Shown in pieces: positions 8,700-15,113 of a stretch of DNA of 34,333 nt. Below the pieces are notes generated by a model. It was not told where the DNA came from and made no database searches. It saw only the letters and a list, made by a program, of their open reading frames with translations. Numbering within the stretch: the stretch's first letter is position 1; each line of letters starts with the position of its first letter. Origin of the DNA: Candidatus Uhrbacteria bacterium (GTDB taxonomy: Bacteria > Patescibacteriota > Patescibacteriia > UBA9934 > GWF2-40-263); assembly GCA_016205995.1 (NCBI GenBank), contig JACQSJ010000013.1, positions 1-34,333 of the forward strand, given 5' to 3'. Position numbers and translations under genes: made by a program.

Positions 8700-8706
8700 A
8701 TGCGTT

Positions 8707-8830
8707 GATCTCTGTAAAAGTCGCGATCTTTGCTTTCACGGGGCCCCGCGACCACCTCAATGTAGGATTACCTACATCTCGGCGGCTCGCTTCCCCGTTC
8801 AAGCAAATCTCATCGACTTTTGTAGAGATC
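8707..8830 (+). repeat. 124-nt long inverted-repeat element, copy A
   Basis: The outer arms 8707-8723 and 8814-8830 pair over 17 positions (two G-U wobbles if read as plus-strand RNA). Further helices are TTGCTT/AAGCAA, ACGGGG (8738-8743)/CCCCGT (8793-8798), GCGA/TCGC, and a 7-bp tip ATGTAGG (8760-8766)/CCTACAT (8771-8777) with loop ATTA. The core 8755-8787 matches the element at 27207-27239 (read on the other strand) at 28 of 33 positions. Confidence 0.8.
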
Positions 8831-8848
8831 ACATTTGCTAAATAATGA

Positions 8849-8872
8849 CCACCCGAGATAAGACTCGAGTGG
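8849..8872 (-). terminator. Possible terminator after the YibE/F gene
   Basis: CCAC and CGAG pair with CTCG and GTGG (one mismatch, 6-nt loop), 10 nt after the stop codon at 8883. The downstream tract on the minus strand is TCATTATTT, so it is weak. Confidence 0.45.
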
Positions 8873-8882
8873 CTTTGCTAGG

Positions 8883-9983
8883 CTACGTGTGCAAGGTCGT
8901 CTTGTCAACAACCCTGGGGTTAAGTGTCGCGAACCAGGTGCTCAGAGGGACGAGGAGAACCAATGCACACGTGCCGGCCAACGTACGGACGAGTTCCTCC
9001 GCCACGATTTCGTTTTGGAGGAACTCCTGGTAGCCACCGAATTGATTCATGAACAAGAGGAACGCGGGCAGCGCCGCACCGGCGTACACCAGGATCAGCG
9101 TGTTCACAGCTGATGCGATATGGTGACGACCAATGCGCATGGCCTTTTGAAAGAGCTCTTTGCGGGTCACATGAGGGTTGGCAAGGAGGAGCTCGGAAAC
9201 AATTTCCGATTGCGTGATGGCGATGTCGTCCAGTACCCCACCCGCCCCCAGGATTATTCCCGCCGCGAGGATTCCGACGGGAACATGAACCGGATCGAGC
9301 TCCCAGAAGAGCAGCGCTCCCTCTTCAGACGCCAACCCGGAAAGCCGCGCCAGGGCGAGAAATCCCTTCGTAAAGACGAGGACAAGACCAAGGCCGCCAA
9401 GCGTGCTCAGAAAAGCAAAGAATGTTTGTCGCTTCAGCCCATGGGAGAGATGCATGTTGACCGCAAGGATGACCGCAGAGGCGATGACGGTGGCCAGTAC
9501 CGGTTCCGTTCCGGCAAGGATCGCCGGAAACAATCCACCGATGAGGACCGCGATGGTCACGAGAAGCCCCACGAGCGAGAGCAGGCCCCTGAGCAGACCA
9601 ACGAGAAGCGTCACCGCGGCAAAGAACCCGATGATCCACCAGACCCCCGTCTGTCGATGGACGTCGTCCAGGTACACCTCGACCCCTCCCTCGACGTCTA
9701 TGAGCCGCAGGTTTACAAGATCGCCTGGACGAAGAATGAATCCCACTCCAGAGACAAACGAGTCTGTCGTGTCCACCAAGAAGCTTTCTCCATAGGTGTC
9801 TTTGGCGGTGAAGACATGCTGGCGTACCCCGCCCTCCAGCTCCTGTGTTGACTGGATCTCGACGACCCGTGCCTCAACCTCTCGTGCGGTAAAGCCTTCC
9901 TGCGCCAGGCCTTGAGCCGGAAGCAGAAAAGCGACCAGGGCGATGATCGCGACAAAACGTTTGCGTACCGAATTACTCACCAT
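8883..9983 (-). CDS. YibE/F-family membrane protein
   Basis: A polytopic membrane protein of about 366 residues. A signal-like hydrophobic segment (about 10-28) is followed by an extracytoplasmic domain of about 100 residues and then several transmembrane helices. The segment GAGGVLDDIAITQSEIV matches the conserved GAxxDxAxxxxS signature of the YibE/F family. That family's function is poorly known, and a transport role has been suggested for it. I chose the ATG at 9983, which overlaps the end of mrdA by 11 nt; an upstream start at 10043 would add 20 residues lying inside mrdA. It is the last gene of the mreB-mrdA cluster, so a link to cell-envelope growth is possible but unproven. Confidence 0.8.
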   Translation of the reverse strand: MVSNSVRKRFVAIIALVAFLLPAQGLAQEGFTAREVEARVVEIQSTQELEGGVRQHVFTAKDTYGESFLVDTTDSFVSGVGFILRPGDLVNLRLIDVEGGVEVYLDDVHRQTGVWWIIGFFAAVTLLVGLLRGLLSLVGLLVTIAVLIGGLFPAILAGTEPVLATVIASAVILAVNMHLSHGLKRQTFFAFLSTLGGLGLVLVFTKGFLALARLSGLASEEGALLFWELDPVHVPVGILAAGIILGAGGVLDDIAITQSEIVSELLLANPHVTRKELFQKAMRIGRHHIASAVNTLILVYAGAALPAFLLFMNQFGGYQEFLQNEIVAEELVRTLAGTCALVLLVPLSTWFATLNPRVVDKTTLHT

Positions 9984-11928
9984 AAAGGAACCACCAGTCA
10001 AAAATTTGTCGAGCGAGTGGAACGGCCGCGTCGTTACTTTCACCTCCCTCTTCGATCAACACAACCAGCGCGAGCGACGGATCCTCATAGGGACCAAACC
10101 CCGTAAACCAGGAGTGGTACGGCCTGTCTCCGGGCGTCTGGGCCGTTCCCGTCTTTCCTGCGACTGCCTCGGTAAGCGTTGAGAGCGATCGTGCACTTCC
10201 CAGCGTGACCGTCTGGCGCATCCCCTGTCGGACAACCGACATGGCATACGCGTCCAACCCCTCGATGCTGGCGGGTTGTGGGGAATCAAGCATCTGCGCG
10301 GCAAAGCCATCTGCCGATTCAACCACGTACGGCGTTACGCGCGACCCACCGTTGGCGATGGTTGCCGTGGCGACCGCCATCTGCAATGGGGTCGTGAGGA
10401 AATCCCCCTGACCGATCGCGAGGTGATACGTATCTCCAACATACCATCTCTCCCCTTTCACGTCCTCCTTCCACGCCTTGGACGGAAGAAACCCGTCGGC
10501 CTCATTTGGAAGATCAATGCCCGTTATCGACCCGAACCCAAACCTCCTTGCGTAATCCGTTATCCGCTCGACCCCAAGCCCCGTCACGGTGTCAAAGCCC
10601 CCGCCAACGATGTAGAAGTACGTGTTCACCGACTCAGAGATCGCCTTGCGCACATCGGTTACCCCGTGGCCGCCTGCCTTCCAGTCAGGAAAAAACCATT
10701 GCCCGATCCGCAACCCACCCGTTGAGAGAAACGAGGAATGCTCACCTACGATCCCCTCGGCCATCGCCGCATAGGCAATGACGGGCTTGAGCGTGGACCC
10801 AGACGGAAACTCGCCAGAGATGGCCCGGAAGAACAGAGGCAGGTCCTTGTTCTCAACAAGAGCCTCGTATCGTTCCTGCGAAATCCCCTCCGCGAACTCG
10901 TTGGCATCATAGGCGGGAAGACTGACCAAGGCGCGCACAGCACCGGTTTGCGGATCCATGGCAACGACCGACCCACGAGATGCACCGATGCGGTCAAAGG
11001 TCGCCTGGAGTTGTGTTTCGATGAACTTTTGGAACTCGTTGTTGATGCTTAGGGTGAGGTTGGACCCCAGGACCGGATCTTGCTTGGAGAGGATCGAGAG
11101 CTTGTGCCCTAAGGCATCCACCTCGTACACCAGCTTCCCTGGCACTCCTCTGAGCAGTCTTTCAGAGGTTCGCTCGATCCCCGTCTTGCCGATGGAGTCA
11201 ATGAGGCGGTAGCCCTCTGCGGGATGTTCCTCAAAATCCTGTTCGCTCAAGGATCCCGTGTACCCAAGGACGTGGGAAATCGATGGCGCGGAAGACGTGT
11301 AGATGCGTTTGGTGCGGGTGGTGAGGGAGAAGCCAGGGAGGTTCGAGACCTCGATCGCCAGCCGGATCGCTGACTCATACGGGAGGTCGTCTGCGATAGG
11401 GATGGCGTCCGTAGGTCTTGAGCTGTATTGCGAAAGAAGCAGATCAAGGTCCGTGGGTTGGCCACCAATGAGCCCTGCGACGCGCACAAAAAGCTCGTCG
11501 CGCGTTTGTCCGATGGGCAGGTCGGCGGGGGTCATGGTGAGGACAAATGCCGGTTCATTCCATGCCAGAGCAGAACCGGTTGCATCGTAGATGATGCCAC
11601 GTGGTGGGAGGATGAGTTCAACGCGCTCCCTATTTTGGCTGGAGAGGGCGAAGTATTGTCCCCCTTGGATGATCTGTAATTGGGCGGATCGACCGACAAA
11701 GAGCGCTGTTACCACGGCCACACAAATGAACCCGATGCGGACCCGACGACGGCTCACGGATGTCGATAACGGAACAGGGCCGCGACTGCCCGTTCCCTCC
11801 CCGTGCGCCCCAATCGCCATGAACGCTTCGAGGCCGGAGTCCGTTCGGTCACTGCCAAGCCGTCCATAGCGTCCGTCTTCTTGCAGACGGAACAGGCTTC
11901 CGTAGGATGGTCGCTTCCTGAAAAACAT
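9973..11928 (-). CDS. mrdA: Penicillin-binding protein 2 (rod elongation transpeptidase)
   Basis: A class B PBP of 651 residues that crosslinks peptidoglycan within the elongasome. One transmembrane helix lies at about 63-82. A dimerisation (pedestal) domain covers about 90-270 with the RGIIYD motif at 110-115, and a transpeptidase domain follows. The three active-site motifs are intact: S378-T-L-K381 (nucleophilic serine), S433-V-N435 and K592-T-G594. The 60-residue cytoplasmic tail before the helix is rather long and Gly/Ser-rich. It begins 2 nt after mreD stops and is followed by the YibE/F gene with an 11-nt overlap. Confidence 0.95.
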   Translation of the reverse strand: MFFRKRPSYGSLFRLQEDGRYGRLGSDRTDSGLEAFMAIGAHGEGTGSRGPVPLSTSVSRRRVRIGFICVAVVTALFVGRSAQLQIIQGGQYFALSSQNRERVELILPPRGIIYDATGSALAWNEPAFVLTMTPADLPIGQTRDELFVRVAGLIGGQPTDLDLLLSQYSSRPTDAIPIADDLPYESAIRLAIEVSNLPGFSLTTRTKRIYTSSAPSISHVLGYTGSLSEQDFEEHPAEGYRLIDSIGKTGIERTSERLLRGVPGKLVYEVDALGHKLSILSKQDPVLGSNLTLSINNEFQKFIETQLQATFDRIGASRGSVVAMDPQTGAVRALVSLPAYDANEFAEGISQERYEALVENKDLPLFFRAISGEFPSGSTLKPVIAYAAMAEGIVGEHSSFLSTGGLRIGQWFFPDWKAGGHGVTDVRKAISESVNTYFYIVGGGFDTVTGLGVERITDYARRFGFGSITGIDLPNEADGFLPSKAWKEDVKGERWYVGDTYHLAIGQGDFLTTPLQMAVATATIANGGSRVTPYVVESADGFAAQMLDSPQPASIEGLDAYAMSVVRQGMRQTVTLGSARSLSTLTEAVAGKTGTAQTPGDRPYHSWFTGFGPYEDPSLALVVLIEEGGESNDAAVPLARQIFDWWFLYGE

Positions 11929-11930
11929 AT

Positions 11931-12449
11931 TCAGGGGCGATCAAGAAAAAGCTGTTGCGCTACGAGGCGAACCCGACGCAGGGACGAAAATACAAAAAGA
12001 AGCAGTAGACAAGAGAAAAGGGCGGCCCACAGGTTGGTCAAGAGCAACGGTTTCCACAAGAATAGTTCTCCTGTCAGGATATGTGAAAGCCCCACGATGG
12101 CTAGTTCAGAGAGGGTAAGGACCGCCAGGCACAGCAGGGAGGTCGCAGCCATTCCATAAAACGACCGGTTCGTGAAGACATGGGCGACGAGCAACATCAT
12201 GGTCCCCGCTATCAGCAGGTACGAGAGGCTCTGGAGGGGAGCAAGGGAGAGGGACAAGATATCAAGCACGAGCCCGTAGGCGACCAACCACCACGCACAA
12301 GACCGCTGGTTCACGTACTGGTAGAGATAGATGGACACAACCAAGACAAGCGGGATGCGATCAAAGGGATATGGGAGGGCATGAACGAAGCTCACCTGAA
12401 GAGTCAGGAGAAAAAGAAGGGCAAGGACATGAGAAAAAAAACGGATCAT
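11931..12449 (-). CDS. mreD: Rod shape-determining membrane protein MreD
   Basis: A very hydrophobic protein of 172 residues with about five transmembrane helices and a short basic C-terminus, as in MreD. The family is poorly conserved. The call rests on length, topology and position exactly between mreC (4-nt ATGA overlap) and mrdA (2-nt gap). MreD joins MreC and the MreB filament at the membrane. Confidence 0.85.
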   Translation of the reverse strand: MIRFFSHVLALLFLLTLQVSFVHALPYPFDRIPLVLVVSIYLYQYVNQRSCAWWLVAYGLVLDILSLSLAPLQSLSYLLIAGTMMLLVAHVFTNRSFYGMAATSLLCLAVLTLSELAIVGLSHILTGELFLWKPLLLTNLWAALFSCLLLLFVFSSLRRVRLVAQQLFLDRP

Positions 12450-13252
12450 GGAAGGGGGTCAGGGGGAATCAATACAAGCACCAGAGAAAGGCGTCGAATG
12501 TCCGAGAGTGGTTCCACGATCGCCTGTTGAAAAGGTGAACCCATTTGTTGTTCAACGGTGTTTACCACGCCCACGAGGAGCCCACTTGGCACCAAGGCCT
12601 CGAGACCGGACGTCACAACCAGGTCATTTTCTTGGATGGCCTGATCCGTGGGGATGAAGTCAATCTGGAGTAGGTCCCCCACCGTTCCGTTCGCCACACC
12701 GATGGTTCGGCTTTCGTTGAGGAGACTCACGGCCAGCGAGTGCGTCGGATCCGTAAGCGCGCTGACCGTCGCGGAGTGGCCGTTCAATTCAATAACCTTC
12801 CCGACGTATACCCCCTCGCCCGACACCACAGCAGAGCCAAGTTGGATGCCCTGTTTCGCTCCCACATCGATGAGGAAGCGGCTCACGGAATGGGAAACGC
12901 TCTTCGCCAGGACCTGGGCCGCAACCTCTTTAGCTCCAGAGCGTTCAATGAACCGAAGTTCCTGGCGAAGCAATTCGTTCTCCTCCTTGAGCTTCTCTAG
13001 CTCCAGGCGGTCGATGGCAAGTTCCACGCGGTCATCGTACAAATCCTGAAGCGCCTCGGGCGTGAGGGTTCCGCTCTCGCGCCACCAAAATGCGGTATCC
13101 GATATCCAGCTTGCTCCCGCCACCAGAGGAGCCGAGAAGGGCGCGATGAGTGTAGACAGAAATCCTTGAAGCGAAAAAAAGATCGCCAGAACCACGGCAA
13201 CGAGGATGATGACTCGACGCACGCGTTTCCTGCCTGTGGCGCTGGGCTTCAT
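12446..13252 (-). CDS. mreC: Rod shape-determining protein MreC
   Basis: A bitopic protein of 268 residues. It has a basic N-terminus, a transmembrane helix (about 13-35), a coiled coil with LEKLKEENELLRQEL near 83-97 and a periplasmic beta domain. The beta domain has the family motifs VIELNGHSATVSALTDPTHSLAV and GLLVGVV. It couples MreB filaments to PBP2 and MreD. It starts 6 nt after mreB and its stop overlaps mreD. Confidence 0.92.
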   Translation of the reverse strand: MKPSATGRKRVRRVIILVAVVLAIFFSLQGFLSTLIAPFSAPLVAGASWISDTAFWWRESGTLTPEALQDLYDDRVELAIDRLELEKLKEENELLRQELRFIERSGAKEVAAQVLAKSVSHSVSRFLIDVGAKQGIQLGSAVVSGEGVYVGKVIELNGHSATVSALTDPTHSLAVSLLNESRTIGVANGTVGDLLQIDFIPTDQAIQENDLVVTSGLEALVPSGLLVGVVNTVEQQMGSPFQQAIVEPLSDIRRLSLVLVLIPPDPLP

Positions 13253-13258
13253 ACACTT

Positions 13259-14311
13259 CTAGATGATGCTTCCTTCGGTCGCCGATGGGAGGGAGATGTC
13301 TTTGAGAAGCTGCGGGTCCTCCAGGAGCATCCCGGCCCCGCGCACCACACACGTCAGCGGATCATCTGCCACACGGACAGGAATCGCGGCCTGGCGTGAG
13401 ATAAGTGTATCCATCCCCCGCAAAAGTGCTCCGCCTCCGACCAGAACGATCCCCCGCTCATAGATATCCGCAACCAACTCTGGCGGGGTCGTCTCAAGGG
13501 TTGCTTTGATATTTTCGACGATGGTGCGGACGGATCGCTGAAGGGCCTCTCGCACTTGCGTGTCATTGATCATGATCTCCTTAGGCAAGCCCGTGAGGAG
13601 GTCTCGTCCACGCATTTCGATCTCCAGCGGTTCCTCTGGCTCCATGGCGGTCCCGATCCGCATCTTCAACCGTTCAGCAATGCGCTCCCCTAAGAGCAGG
13701 TTGAAGGAGTCCCGTGCATACTGGATAATATTTTTGTTCATCTCCTCTCCGGCAATGTCCAACGACTTCCACGTGACAACGCCCGCCAAAGACATCACGG
13801 CGATTTCAGTCGTGCCACCACCAATATCAACGACCATCATCCCAACCGCCTCAGAAAGCGGAAGCCTGGCGCCCAGCGCGGCCAGGAGGGGGTTCTCAAC
13901 CAGGTGCACGGTCCTTGCCCCGGCCGATAGTGCTGCATCCTCAATCGCCTTGCGTTCCACCTCGGTCGTCTCAAGAGGGACGCCGATGACCACACTGGGA
14001 CGCGGAACGAAGGTGAAGGACTCATCATGGACCTTGTCGATAAAAAATTTCAGCATTTTTTCTGTCACTTCAAAGTCAGAAATAACTCCTTTGGACAGGG
14101 GCTTCGAGATCAAGATGTGCGGTGGGGTCTTGCCCAGCATGTCCTTGGCGTCCTTTCCTACGGAGAGAATTTGATCCGTCCTCGTGTTGATGGCGACGAT
14201 GGAGGGCTCGTTAATCACAATGCCCCCGTCCTTGGAGTACACGAGCGTGTTGGACGTTCCTAGGTCGATCCCGAGGTCTTTTGAAAATTTTCCCAGGAGC
14301 TTGTTGAACAT
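13259..14311 (-). CDS. mreB: Rod shape-determining protein MreB
   Basis: A bacterial actin of 350 residues. The phosphate-binding loop 1 is GIDLGTSNT (14-22). Phosphate 2 motif MVVDIGGGTTEIAV and the adenosine motif IVLVGGGALLRGMD are intact. It forms ATP-dependent membrane filaments that guide lateral wall synthesis. It is first in the block mreB-mreC-mreD-mrdA. An extended -10 promoter lies just upstream (14339-14367), leaving a leader of about 20 nt. The presence of the full set predicts a rod-shaped or elongating cell. Confidence 0.97.
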   Translation of the reverse strand: MFNKLLGKFSKDLGIDLGTSNTLVYSKDGGIVINEPSIVAINTRTDQILSVGKDAKDMLGKTPPHILISKPLSKGVISDFEVTEKMLKFFIDKVHDESFTFVPRPSVVIGVPLETTEVERKAIEDAALSAGARTVHLVENPLLAALGARLPLSEAVGMMVVDIGGGTTEIAVMSLAGVVTWKSLDIAGEEMNKNIIQYARDSFNLLLGERIAERLKMRIGTAMEPEEPLEIEMRGRDLLTGLPKEIMINDTQVREALQRSVRTIVENIKATLETTPPELVADIYERGIVLVGGGALLRGMDTLISRQAAIPVRVADDPLTCVVRGAGMLLEDPQLLKDISLPSATEGSII

Positions 14312-14338
14312 ACGAAAACGAGAGGTCTTAGCCTCCCG

Positions 14339-14367
14339 ATTCTACCAGGCCGCAACCGCAGCAGCAA
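14339..14367 (-). promoter_or_regulatory. Promoter of the mreB operon
   Basis: On the minus strand, TTGCTG (14362-14367), a 17-nt spacer and TAGAAT (14339-14344). The -10 box is preceded by TGG, an extended -10 element. Confidence 0.65.
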
Positions 14368-14392
14368 GGATAGACTTGGACAGTTTTTGTGT

Positions 14393-14770
14393 TCAGGAGT
14401 CACGCGAAGAAAGGAAGGTCATCTCGATGAGCCCGACAATGACGACAACCAGCAGCATGGTCCACCAACGGAACCAGCCTTGTGAGAACAGCAGGAGCGA
14501 GCTCATGAAAAGGATCGTCAACAGGATGCCGTGTCGGAACGACCGGACCGCAATGCGTGACGCAAGCTCTTCTTTAGATCGCCAAAGTCGGTAGAGCATT
14601 TCACCAAGCGAGATCGTTCCAAAGAGGGCCATGAGGAGTGTTAGGTAGAAGAGGACAAAGCCAAGAAGTCCCGAACGGGTGGGGTCTACCCCGTTGAGGA
14701 CGACCGCCCATGAGATCCAGGCGGCAACCGTGGCGATGGCCATGAAGAGCAGATACCTATGGAAGCTCAT
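14393..14770 (-). CDS. Four-helix membrane protein, unknown function
   Basis: A 125-residue protein with four predicted transmembrane segments (about 5-25, 33-58, 79-98 and 101-118). The central cytoplasmic loop contains RLWRSKEELASR. I do not recognise a family. The ATG at 14770 overlaps the upstream DciA-like gene by 14 nt and is preferred; a longer frame to 14878 lies within that gene. Its position between a helicase and DciA-like pair and the mre operon gives no clear function. Confidence 0.7.
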   Translation of the reverse strand: MSFHRYLLFMAIATVAAWISWAVVLNGVDPTRSGLLGFVLFYLTLLMALFGTISLGEMLYRLWRSKEELASRIAVRSFRHGILLTILFMSSLLLFSQGWFRWWTMLLVVVIVGLIEMTFLSSRDS

Positions 14771-15086
14771 AGCGGGTGGGTTCTCTTGAGAGGAAGGTTT
14801 GGATCCGATCAATCGTCGTAGTGGGAAACTCCTGGCGAAGCTTTGTGAGAAACTGTTGTTCCATGCCGACAATCCCATGGCGAGCCGCCGCGCTCTTTAC
14901 TCGCAATCGAAGGATTCCCCCTTTGAACGAAATCGCCACAACTTCAAACGCCTGCATCCCAGGAAGGTACCCGGGGATAATCCGATTCGCCGCCTCCACA
15001 ACCATGGAGGCATTGATCGATCGTCGGACGCCCGGTCGGTTAAACGCCGATCCCGAAAGGAGGTCGCGCATGGAAGATAAGCCCAT
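14757..15086 (-). CDS. DciA/DUF721-like protein
   Basis: A protein of 109 residues resembling the DUF721/DciA family. The signature is FEVVAISFKGGILRLRVKS followed by a helix with LTKLRQEFPTTTIDRIQT. DciA proteins load or assist the replicative helicase DnaB, replacing DnaC in most bacteria. Identity is low, so the call is moderate. It follows the helicase-nuclease by 27 nt and overlaps the downstream membrane protein by 14 nt, so it is likely in the same transcript. This is consistent with a DNA-replication or repair role. Confidence 0.65.
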   Translation of the reverse strand: MGLSSMRDLLSGSAFNRPGVRRSINASMVVEAANRIIPGYLPGMQAFEVVAISFKGGILRLRVKSAAARHGIVGMEQQFLTKLRQEFPTTTIDRIQTFLSREPTRYELP

Positions 15087-15113
15087 ATCGGAAACTAGTA
15101 TAGCAAGTCTCGC

